From NCBI RefSeq assembly GCF_001375555.1, contig NZ_CTDZ01000009.1, forward strand, positions 434,001 to 498,000: 64,000 bases of DNA, given 5' to 3'. Positions 15,905 through 23,491 of this stretch are shown here, piece after piece. The notes below the pieces were generated by a model, which saw only the letters and a program-made list of their open reading frames with translations, was not told the origin of the DNA and searched no databases. Every line of letters begins with the position of its first letter. Positions within the stretch are counted from its first letter, which is position 1. Position numbers and translations under genes: made by a program. Origin of the DNA: Numidum massiliense (lineage in GTDB: Bacteria; Bacillota; Bacilli; Thermoactinomycetales; Novibacillaceae).

Positions 15905-17626
15905 TTACTGCGTTGGAAGTTGATGATTCGGGTACGGGATCGTTTGCGTCGGCACTTCGATGAGTGTCGGTTTGGTGGACTGTAAGGCCCGGGCGATGAG
16001 CGGTTCCAATTGTTCCTCTTCTGTTATGCGGTACGACTCCCAGCCGCAGGCACGAGCCAATTGGACAAAGTCGGGGTTTGTCAGATCGGTGGCAACAGGG
16101 GCATAACCGCTAAGCAGTGATTTGTTTAATTCCATTTGTAAGGTGCCGTTGTTGGCGACGATGACGACAATCCCTAACTGTTTGCGCACGGCAGTGAGCA
16201 AGTCCGCGAGGACCATCGCTAGACCACCGTCTCCGGTAAAGGCGATCACTTGCCGCTCGGGGTCACATATTTTGGCGGCAAGAGCGGCGGGTAAGGCGAA
16301 TCCCATCGTCCGCCAGTGGGCGGACAAGAGAACCGTCTGTGCCGTGAGGTGAAACGTTCGCAGTAACCAGAGTGCAGCGTCACCTGTGTCTAACGTAACA
16401 ATTGCATTAGGGGCAGCTGTTTTTTCTAGTGCACGGACGAGGCGGGCCGGTGCGACAGGAAAGCCGGAGGTTTCCTTTTCTGTGGCCAGTTGCTGTGAGA
16501 TCGTCTGTTTCGCTTCCCGCAACTGGTTGATCCAGCTTTCCCCAGGGAGACTTGGTAGCTGATTCAAGTTAGTGTCTTTGTGCTTTTGCTCTGAGACCTT
16601 CGGCATTGGGTGATGTTGCGCCATTTGCGCGAGTAGCAGGTGGATGACCGTATGGGCTTCTCCGGCTAACCCAATTTCCGCGGGAATGCCTATGCCGAGG
16701 TTACTTGCATCTCGATCCACCTGAATGACGCGGGCATTCGGCACGTGCGCTTCGGGCCAGTACTGTGTGCCAATGACGAGTACGACGTCCGCCTGCCTAA
16801 AAAAATGTGACGCAAGCGGGTGACCACTCGGTCCCAAACTGCCGAGCAGTTGCGGGGACTCTTGTGGCAAAACGTCGATCGCGCCGTGGCTCGTCACAAT
16901 GCCCGCTCCCCAGTGGGTGGCTAGGTCGCCAATCGCTCGCCCCGCTGTTTTCGCGCTAATCCCAGTAAGAATCATTGGGCGTTCAGCCCTTTGCATGACG
17001 TGAATGGCCTGTTGTAGCGTTTTTTGGTCCGGTCTTGCGGCCGACCGGATCATTTTAGGGCGCGGGATGGCGGTCGTCGGCAGTAGAAAAACGTCTTGCG
17101 GGATTGACAAGTGACTAACCGCTCGTTCCGTTAGCGACGTGTAAATCGCTTCGTTCAACACGTCGACGATGGCGTCGGGGTCAGTCACGAGTGTACTGTA
17201 CCGGGCGACGGGGTGAATAAATTGTTGTTGATCGATGAACTGTTTGTAGCGGGTACCAATTTTTTTGCGGGGGGCTTGTCCCGTAAGGGCTAATACGGGC
17301 ACTTGATCGGCGCACGCATCGCCTAGTCCATTCAATAGATTACCTAAGCCGGGTCCTTGATGCGCGGTACAAACAGCGAGTTCACCCGTAAGTTTTGCTT
17401 CGGCAGCAGCCATCATCGCTGCCACCGACTCGTGTTTGACAGCAATGAAGTGAATCTGGTTCTCTTTGGCAAGGGTGTCCAAAAAGGGGAAAATACTGTC
17501 TCCGGTAACGCCGTAGAGGCGTGTAACTCCTAGTATGTGTAACTGTGCGAGGATCACTTCCGCCACGTTTTGCGGGGCACTGTGTATGTCGCCAGCCATT
17601 TTTTTATCGATGGATGAAGGTAACAC
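15905..17626 (-). CDS. Thiamine-diphosphate-dependent pyruvate oxidase-like enzyme (YdaP/CidC type)
   Basis: Probably decarboxylates pyruvate to acetate with electron transfer to a flavin/quinone or oxygen. The order is a TPP-binding N domain with the catalytic glutamate in VKHESVAAMMAAAEAKLTG, a central domain (LVIGTQYWPE), and a C-terminal TPP domain with GDGGLAMVL...NN, the thiamine diphosphate motif. GTG at 17626 is chosen because AGGAGGA lies 9 bases upstream; an ATG at 17645-17647 overlaps that site. Acetolactate synthase or another family member is possible, but the lack of an ilv context and the downstream SDR favour the YdaP group. Confidence 0.85.
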   Translation of the reverse strand: MLPSSIDKKMAGDIHSAPQNVAEVILAQLHILGVTRLYGVTGDSIFPFLDTLAKENQIHFIAVKHESVAAMMAAAEAKLTGELAVCTAHQGPGLGNLLNGLGDACADQVPVLALTGQAPRKKIGTRYKQFIDQQQFIHPVARYSTLVTDPDAIVDVLNEAIYTSLTERAVSHLSIPQDVFLLPTTAIPRPKMIRSAARPDQKTLQQAIHVMQRAERPMILTGISAKTAGRAIGDLATHWGAGIVTSHGAIDVLPQESPQLLGSLGPSGHPLASHFFRQADVVLVIGTQYWPEAHVPNARVIQVDRDASNLGIGIPAEIGLAGEAHTVIHLLLAQMAQHHPMPKVSEQKHKDTNLNQLPSLPGESWINQLREAKQTISQQLATEKETSGFPVAPARLVRALEKTAAPNAIVTLDTGDAALWLLRTFHLTAQTVLLSAHWRTMGFALPAALAAKICDPERQVIAFTGDGGLAMVLADLLTAVRKQLGIVVIVANNGTLQMELNKSLLSGYAPVATDLTNPDFVQLARACGWESYRITEEEQLEPLIARALQSTKPTLIEVPTQTIPYPNHQLPTQ

Positions 17627-17782
17627 GTCGGCAACTCCTCCTGTCATATGTTTCTCATCCTGTCACTATGTTTCCTTTGCATGGGCACGATTATTAGTTT
17701 TTGTCCTCCAACGAATAGTCGGCATTCTTTAACGGCATAATAAACGTCAATTAATGGCACAGTAAACATATATTGAGCGAAG

Positions 17783-18187
17783 ATGGTGATGGGATTGAAT
17801 TGGGACGGGTGGTCGTTAGACAGGATTCTCATTTTGTTTACCGGGTTAGTGTTTTTAGTCATCTTTGTGCAAGTGACTCTCTTTCATTACCGGCAAAATT
17901 TTCACCACTGGGCGATGTGGATTCCCGTCGTGGCGACACCGGTGATCGGGACGTCCATGGTGGTGTTCACCTTTTATAAGTCGGGATGGCTGTTTACACT
18001 AGTCGCCGTTTTGTTAGCAGCGGGTGCGCTAGCCGGTGTGCTCGGTTCGGTATTACACGTTCGCGGCGTCGGGGAAAGAGTCGGCGGCTATGAGCTCCGT
18101 AACTTTTTAATCGGACCGCCGCTGACGTTACCCGGGATGGTGACAGCGATGAGCATTATCGGGCTGATCGCCCTTTATTGGGGGTAA
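17783..18187 (+). CDS. Four-span membrane protein beside a gluconate-2-dehydrogenase-like module
   Basis: 134 residues with four hydrophobic segments, about 14-33, 44-64, 69-90 and 112-131, and almost no soluble domain. I do not recognise the family. The stop is 4 bases before the gluconate-dehydrogenase subunit 3-like gene, so the two form one transcription unit. By position it may anchor the dehydrogenase or connect it to the membrane (inference only). ATG at 17783 is near an imperfect ribosome-binding site; the ATG at 17789 is an alternative. Confidence 0.75.
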   Translation: MVMGLNWDGWSLDRILILFTGLVFLVIFVQVTLFHYRQNFHHWAMWIPVVATPVIGTSMVVFTFYKSGWLFTLVAVLLAAGALAGVLGSVLHVRGVGERVGGYELRNFLIGPPLTLPGMVTAMSIIGLIALYWG

Positions 18188-18191
18188 GACG

Positions 18192-18800
18192 ATGGACAAA
18201 TATACGAGTTACGACCCGGATTTTGACGTCCTTAAGGAGAAAGGACATTGGGATGACCATACGCGAGAAATTGTGGAAAAACGTCTGCAGGTGGATCGGC
18301 GTACGTATCAGTTTTTTACGGAAGAAGAGGCAGACAGTTTACTACATTTGTGTAAGGTGTTAGTCGACGACGACCGAGCAGAAATTATCGCTTTCGTCGT
18401 TCACCATTTCGATACGAAACTACAGGCAAACTTCGGTGAGGCACAGCGCAAGGTGGGAGTTCCTGCGGAAGCTGTTTTATTGCGCGACGGGCTCAAACTA
18501 CTCAACCAAATGTGTCATGAGACGTATAAAAAAAAATTCCCTCAGTTAGATCAGACGACCAAGCAGAAGATCGTCGGGGATTTGGTGCAAGGAAATTTAC
18601 AATTGCAAGTAGGAACAGCCAGTGTGCCGGCAAAAGATTTTATTAATAAAGTGATGGTCGAGACGGTGTCAGCCTATTATTCACACCCCTTCGTCTGGTC
18701 GGAGATCGGCTACGCCGGTCCGGCTTACCCGCGAGGCTATGTTCGTACGGAGTGGGGGTTAACGGATCCGTGGGAAGCGAAAAGGGAGGGCAAAAGGTAG
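18192..18800 (+). CDS. Gluconate 2-dehydrogenase subunit 3 family protein
   Basis: 202 residues. The central portion (about 35-175) matches the family by eye: FFTEEEADSLLHLCKVLVDDD, VHHFDTKL, GLKLLNQMCHETY and a C-terminal YYSHPFVWSEIGYAGPAYPRGY. In characterised systems this small subunit helps export and mature the FAD subunit and often has a Tat signal; none is visible here. ATG follows GGGGGTAAGACG. The partner FAD subunit is encoded at 20140, beyond an enolase-superfamily gene. Confidence 0.88.
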   Translation: MDKYTSYDPDFDVLKEKGHWDDHTREIVEKRLQVDRRTYQFFTEEEADSLLHLCKVLVDDDRAEIIAFVVHHFDTKLQANFGEAQRKVGVPAEAVLLRDGLKLLNQMCHETYKKKFPQLDQTTKQKIVGDLVQGNLQLQVGTASVPAKDFINKVMVETVSAYYSHPFVWSEIGYAGPAYPRGYVRTEWGLTDPWEAKREGKR

Positions 18801-18832
18801 CCCTTAAAGCAGCTACCCCTTAAAGCGACTAC
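18801..18832 (+). repeat. 16-base tandem repeat directly after a stop codon
   Basis: CCCTTAAAGCAGCTAC (18801-18816) and CCCTTAAAGCGACTAC (18817-18832) begin on the base after the stop of the subunit 3 gene and differ at two positions. Confidence 0.8.
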
Positions 18833-18879
18833 TAAAATAGCTTTCAAAGTACATATTCTGCCCTTCGTATTGGAGGAAA

Positions 18880-20025
18880 TTGTTAGTTAAGAAGGTGGCG
18901 CGTATCGAGATTCACTCGGTTGACACTTTTCCGTTGTACGTCCCGCTTCAACAACCTTACGGGGATGCGAACGGATTAAAAACGTATCGCAGCTGTTACT
19001 TGTTTCGCCTGCGCACGCGTTCTGGGTTAGAAGGGTGGGGCGAGTGCGTCGATTCGTTAGCAGTTCTAGAAAAGGAATTTCACACGTGGGTCATTCCTTA
19101 CCTCGTGGGAAAGCAGAGCGTGGCGCGCACCACACTCGTAAAAGCGGTGGAAAAATGGCACCCGCGCATCGCGGCAGGTGTCAGTATGGCGCTCACGGAA
19201 ATTATCGCCCAGCAGGCGGGGCTGTCGGTGAGCGATCTTTGGGGAGGAGCGCTGCGGACGGAAGTACCTGTTTACGCCTCTTTTCAATCTTACAGTGACC
19301 GTCCCGACTGGATGCAGCATTCCTTGACACTCGTGGAACAGGCGCTAGCGAACGGTTTTACGCAGTTAAAGGTGAAGGTCGGGGGGAAGCCTTACCGCGA
19401 AGATCGGGAACACATTACTGCACTCACCGGGGTGCTTGGCGCGCAAGGGCAACTCGCCCTCGACGCGAATGCGAGTTATGACCGAGGGACGGCGCTACGC
19501 TGGAACGAGCTGTTTGCGAACAGCGACCAATGGCTCTGGTTCGAAGAGCCGATGTCGATGTGGCGCATTTCCGAGTACCGTATGTTGCGCGGCCACAGCG
19601 TGATCCCGCTTGCCGGCGGGGAAAACATGCCGTCCGTCAGGCGGTTTCTTCCCTTGCTGCAAAAGGGCGCCCTCGACATGTTAAATCCCGATGTATTGCA
19701 TGTCGGAGGAGTCGACGCCTTCCGAGAAACGTTGCAACTGGCGCGCCACTACGGGTTTCGGGTAAGTCCGCATTGCTACGACGGTCCGCTGACGCGGCTG
19801 TATGCGTTGATCGCCCAAGCGTGTTTGCCCGCTTGGAGTAAAATGAGCGGCGAAAATATTGAACCGGTGGAGTGGGATGTGATGGAAAACCCGCTTACGC
19901 AGTTGTTTCCCCTTCGTCCGCAAAATGGCGCGGTGACGTTGCCGACGGGAAGCGGGCTCGGCGTAACGGTAGATGAAAACCTACTCCAGGCGTATCGCTG
20001 GGATGGGCTGGCAGAAGCGCGGTGA
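18880..20025 (+). CDS. Enolase-superfamily enzyme (mandelate racemase/muconate-lactonizing type)
   Basis: 381 residues. An N-terminal capping domain is followed by a TIM barrel carrying the general-base pair KVKVGG, metal ligands in LALDANASYD (Asp), WFEEPMS (Glu) and AGGENMPS (Glu), and SPHCYDGPLT with the opposite-face histidine. The LKVKVGG and H combination suits a sugar-acid dehydratase or an epimerase; the exact reaction cannot be read from sequence. It lies between two gluconate-dehydrogenase-like genes, suggesting sugar or polyol acid catabolism. The TTG at 18880 is only about 3 bases past GGAGG, so the true start could differ by a few codons. Confidence 0.88.
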   Translation: MLVKKVARIEIHSVDTFPLYVPLQQPYGDANGLKTYRSCYLFRLRTRSGLEGWGECVDSLAVLEKEFHTWVIPYLVGKQSVARTTLVKAVEKWHPRIAAGVSMALTEIIAQQAGLSVSDLWGGALRTEVPVYASFQSYSDRPDWMQHSLTLVEQALANGFTQLKVKVGGKPYREDREHITALTGVLGAQGQLALDANASYDRGTALRWNELFANSDQWLWFEEPMSMWRISEYRMLRGHSVIPLAGGENMPSVRRFLPLLQKGALDMLNPDVLHVGGVDAFRETLQLARHYGFRVSPHCYDGPLTRLYALIAQACLPAWSKMSGENIEPVEWDVMENPLTQLFPLRPQNGAVTLPTGSGLGVTVDENLLQAYRWDGLAEAR

Positions 20026-20053
20026 CGGCCTCGCCGGGATTACATGCGAAAAG

Positions 20054-20085
20054 AAAAAGTGATACGTAGAAAAAGCGACACGTAG
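20054..20085 (+). repeat. 16-base tandem repeat in a spacer
   Basis: AAAAAGTGATACGTAG (20054-20069) and AAAAAGCGACACGTAG (20070-20085), plus a partial third copy, lie 29 bases after the stop of the enolase-superfamily gene. Confidence 0.8.
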
Positions 20086-20139
20086 AAATAGCACGAACCA
20101 CAGGGCAATTATTTAACTTTTTCCGAGAGGTGACACGGA

Positions 20140-21774
20140 ATGGCTAATCATCGAGACCCGGTGACACACAATGTCGACCACTATGAAGGACACCGTTACG
20201 ACAATTTAAGACAACGGAAATTTGCCGACGGCGCAGACGTATGTATCGTCGGTGCCGGGGCAGCAGGGGGCGTGCTGGCGTACGAATTGAGCAAGGCAGG
20301 GCTAAACGTCGTCGTCATCGAAGCGGGTCCATTTTGGAACCCGCAAACGGATTTTGCGAGCGATGAGTTAACGATGACCCACCTCGGATGGCAAGAAACG
20401 CGCCTCGTCAGTGGCGGTACGCCGCTGCAACTCGGGCACAACAACTCAGGTCGCGGCGTCGGCGGGGGAACGACCCATTTTACCGGTGTGTTCTTACGCT
20501 TTCACGAAAGTGATTTTCGTACGAAGACAGAAGATGGCGTCGGCGACGATTGGCCGATCGCGTACGACGACCTCGCCCCTTATTACGACAAAATTGAGAA
20601 GGACATTGCCGTCTCCGGTCCGAAAAAATTCCCCTGGGGCGCTTTTCACGGGCCTTATCCGTATCCAGAGCGGGAGCCGATTAGCGCCAACGCAGAAATG
20701 TTCCGCATCGGCTGTGAAAAACTGGGGATAAAAAGTGTCGTCAGTCCGCTGGCGATTAACTCCGCCCCTTTTGACGGTCGTCCCCCTTGCATTAACCGCG
20801 GCTTTTGTAACCAAGGGTGCATGCCGAATGCCAAGTTTAGTACGCTCATTCACCACATTCCGAAGGCGATTCAGCAAGGGGCAGAAGTGATCTCCGACAG
20901 TATGGTCACACAAATTTTAACCGACAAAAAAGGTTTAGTCACAGGCGTAACCTTCGTTCACGACGGACAAACGCACGAACAAAAGGCGCGGATCGTCATT
21001 TTAGCTAATTTCGTCATTGAGACGCCGCGGTTGCTGCTTAATTCAGCCAATGCACAATTTCCTGACGGTCTCGCCAATTCGAGTGGTTGGGTCGGAAGAG
21101 GGATTATGCCACACAGCAGTAACGACGTGTATGCGAAGTTTCCTGAGGAGGTGCGACTGTATAAAGGGACGCCGGTGTTGGCGACGACGCAAGATTTTTA
21201 TGAAACAGACCGCTCCCGCGGTTTTGTGCGCGGCTATACGTTGCACGCGCACGGTTCGCGCCCGTTGGAGATGGCGAAAGGGATTTCTAAAGCGGCTAAC
21301 TTGTGGGGAGAACAGTTGCGCCGCACGATGCTGGATTACAATTTTTACGGGCGGGTGACGCTCGTCGGGGAAGTGTTACCAAATCCTGATAACCGTGTCT
21401 TGTTGTCCGCGGAAAAAGACGCGTACGGCCTCCCGATTGCGGAAGTTTCTTTTTCATACGGCCCTAACGACCTTGCACTAATCGACCACGCCGTGGAAAA
21501 AATGAAGGCGATCGTCAGCGCTGCAGGTGGTACGCCGGAATTTGTGACCGACGATACGGCCCACCTCATGGGTGGATGCCGCATGGGGGACGACCCGAAG
21601 ACGTCTGTCGCCAACAGCTTCGGTCAGACGCACGACATTCCTAACTTGTTTGTGTGCAGTGCCAGTTTGTTCGTCACTTCCGGAGGTGGAAACCCGACGA
21701 ACACGGTAATGGCACTCGCGGCGCGGACGGCGGAATACGTACAGGAAGAAATGAAGCGGCACAATGTGGGGTAG
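20140..21774 (+). CDS. GMC-family oxidoreductase, gluconate 2-dehydrogenase flavoprotein subunit-like
   Basis: The FAD-binding catalytic subunit, 544 residues. It has the dinucleotide motif CIVGAGAAGGVLAYELSKAG (about residues 30-50), GRGVGGGTTHFTGVF, a middle region with CINRGFCNQGC, and the C-terminal GMC motif with MGGCRMG, ASLFVTSGGGNPTNT (His/Asn region). Such proteins oxidise gluconate and related sugars at the membrane, passing electrons to a cytochrome c subunit; none is visible here. ATG at 20140 follows GAGAGGTGA. No Tat signal is apparent. Confidence 0.92.
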   Translation: MANHRDPVTHNVDHYEGHRYDNLRQRKFADGADVCIVGAGAAGGVLAYELSKAGLNVVVIEAGPFWNPQTDFASDELTMTHLGWQETRLVSGGTPLQLGHNNSGRGVGGGTTHFTGVFLRFHESDFRTKTEDGVGDDWPIAYDDLAPYYDKIEKDIAVSGPKKFPWGAFHGPYPYPEREPISANAEMFRIGCEKLGIKSVVSPLAINSAPFDGRPPCINRGFCNQGCMPNAKFSTLIHHIPKAIQQGAEVISDSMVTQILTDKKGLVTGVTFVHDGQTHEQKARIVILANFVIETPRLLLNSANAQFPDGLANSSGWVGRGIMPHSSNDVYAKFPEEVRLYKGTPVLATTQDFYETDRSRGFVRGYTLHAHGSRPLEMAKGISKAANLWGEQLRRTMLDYNFYGRVTLVGEVLPNPDNRVLLSAEKDAYGLPIAEVSFSYGPNDLALIDHAVEKMKAIVSAAGGTPEFVTDDTAHLMGGCRMGDDPKTSVANSFGQTHDIPNLFVCSASLFVTSGGGNPTNTVMALAARTAEYVQEEMKRHNVG

Positions 21775-21924
21775 TGCGCGTTAGGTTAAATTGTATTAGC
21801 ACATGAAAAAGATCATGGAATTATGCTCCAGAGATAAATGGAAGTATGGAATAATGTTTTTTCACAAAAAAGTGTTGCTGATAGTTTAGACTCGCAATAA
21901 ACAGAATACATTGAGGGGCGAGAT

Positions 21925-22221
21925 ATGGCGACTAACATTGAAAGCGCCCACAAACTACAAAAACCGTTCATAGACCACTTGAGAGAACTTCGAAAAAGAC
22001 TACTAATTTCCATCACATCATTCTTACTATTTTTCATAGCCTCATACCTAACATCGCCATACGTCATACAATTCCTGAAAAATAGTGCAACGAACTATGA
22101 CATCGAACTACATATATTCAAAGTCACAGAATCGATCGGAATATACATGAAGATTATGTTCTTTCAAGCAGTCGGTTTATCGGTACCAGTTGCGGTTGCG
22201 TACAGACATCTAATGAGGTGA
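21925..22221 (+). pseudogene. tatC: Truncated tatC (N-terminal third)
   Basis: The 98-codon frame reads as the start of TatC: FIDHLRELRKRLLISI (family DHLEELRKRL), a first span, then VTESIGIYMKIMFFQAVGLSVPV (family MTEAFSIKIKISLF). It stops where the remaining four helices should follow, so the twin-arginine translocase channel cannot be complete. Base use is unlike the neighbours: the sense strand is A/C-rich with many ATA, CTA and AAA codons. ATG follows GAGGGGCGAG. The next gene begins 4 bases after the stop. It may be an acquired and decayed gene. Confidence 0.8.
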
Positions 22222-22225
22222 GGAT

Positions 22226-22843
22226 ATGAAAAAAGCTGTTGTTTTCTTGGCTTTCTTTCTTCTACTTACGACGATGCTTGGTTGCTCAAGTGGCGAAAAA
22301 CAAAATAAGGATCAGGTCATAGATGTAAAGAAGGCGTTGGCAACATCTAAGGATGGGGGTGATACTGTCAATAAGGAAGACACGAAACAAGTTAACGATA
22401 AGAAAGGGCTTTCATCCGCTAAAAAACGAGATCAGCATGACAATGGCAATTGGAAGGTTGATCCTGTGTTTATTCACCCTTGGGATGAAGAAGGTTCGAA
22501 AAATGAGGAACCAATTGAACTGCTCGGCAAGAAAGGGAAGCTTGCATTTGTAGATCCAGGCCCGTTTATCGCTGGACAGCCTCACAAGATAATGTGGCTC
22601 ATCTGGAGGAAGGAACGGGATTTAGTACCGCCCTTTGAGGTAATTGGAACGAGTAAAGCGACGGGAGAAAAGGAGAAATTGCTGTATCGTGAAGGTTTGG
22701 GTTCACCTCATATGGGAGCAGATTATCATTTACCTACACTGGTGGAACTCCCTACACCAGGTCTATGGCGCATGGACGTTTTCATTAACAATAAACTGTA
22801 CGACTCCATCGTCGTCGACGTGCAAGAACCACCAGCGGAGTAA
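22226..22843 (+). CDS. Putative lipoprotein with DUF4871-like domain
   Basis: 205 residues. A signal peptide with hydrophobic core (VVFLAFFLLLTTMLGC) ends in a lipobox with Cys about residue 20. A hydrophilic Lys/Asp-rich linker follows (about 25-75), then a folded domain with WKVDPVFIHPWDE, KGKLAFVDPGPFIAGQPHKIMW and LWRMDVFINN. This resembles small Bacillus lipoproteins with a DUF4871-type domain (family assignment by memory, moderate certainty). It sits in an AT-richer stretch with the tatC fragment. Function unknown. Confidence 0.75.
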   Translation: MKKAVVFLAFFLLLTTMLGCSSGEKQNKDQVIDVKKALATSKDGGDTVNKEDTKQVNDKKGLSSAKKRDQHDNGNWKVDPVFIHPWDEEGSKNEEPIELLGKKGKLAFVDPGPFIAGQPHKIMWLIWRKERDLVPPFEVIGTSKATGEKEKLLYREGLGSPHMGADYHLPTLVELPTPGLWRMDVFINNKLYDSIVVDVQEPPAE

Positions 22844-22938
22844 TTGTTGCAACTGATTGCATGTCGTGTTCCGGAGGGATACAACCTTATAAGCGCGCAA
22901 CAATAACTCCCACAACCGACAACGCATCAAAAAAATAA

Positions 22939-22967
22939 TTGACTATCCTTGGCGACTGAGGTATCAT
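22939..22967 (+). promoter_or_regulatory. Sigma-A-type promoter upstream of the valS leader
   Basis: TTGACT at 22939-22944 and TATCAT at 22962-22967 are separated by 17 bases. If it is the only promoter, the valS transcript starts around 22975 and has a leader of over 500 bases, the last 300 of which are the T-box. No gene is seen in 22844-23154. Confidence 0.6.
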
Positions 22968-23154
22968 ATATTGGAAATTGACCGTATACTGTACGTATCA
23001 ACTGTTTAGTGACATTGAAGAGAGTGAACGTTAGCGTGAACGAGTTTTTATATAGATCGTTCCCAACGTATTGTTACTTTCGATTCGTCGCTTCCATGCA
23101 TTCACTGGTGACGGATCCGCTATGCAATTGATCCGATCTTAGAAAAAGCTACGC

Positions 23155-23456
23155 AGGGAAAGAGTACACAGCGAAAGCTTTTAGAGAGGTTCGCGCATCG
23201 GCTGCAACGCGAACTAAGCGGAACCTGTGGAAGTCGTCCCGAAGCTGTCAACCCGAACGAGTGGCAAGACAAAGTAAGGTTGACCGGATAAACCTCCGTT
23301 AACAGGTCAAAGTGTGCGACGTACGCGCTAACGATTCCAACTGATCATTCGATTGGTATGCATTTTCTTAGTATGCGCTGCGCGACGTAGCAAATTAAGG
23401 TGGTACCGCGGAACGAATGCCTTCCGTCCTTTGTGGACGGAGGGCTTTATTTTTTT
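23155..23456 (+). promoter_or_regulatory. T-box riboswitch, tRNA-Val responsive
   Basis: T-box RNAs bind uncharged tRNA and switch transcription on. Seen here: AGTA at 23163-23166, the AGAGAG box at 23183-23188, a distal stem GTTCGCG/CGCGAAC, the specifier region GGAAGTC with Val codon GTC at 23233-23235, the T-box AAGGTGGTACCGCGG at 23397-23411, and a terminator (11-base-pair stem 23419-23429 with 23435-23445, then TTTATTTTTTT). It lies 35 bases upstream of valS, which matches the Val specifier. Confidence 0.93.
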
Positions 23457-23491
23457 GTTACCACTACGTTCAGACGATTGGGGGATTAACG

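Noticed and set aside
17644-17862. 72-codon minus-strand frame upstream of the pyruvate-oxidase-like gene
   Set aside because: No ribosome-binding site, no family features, and it overlaps the start of the divergent membrane-protein gene.
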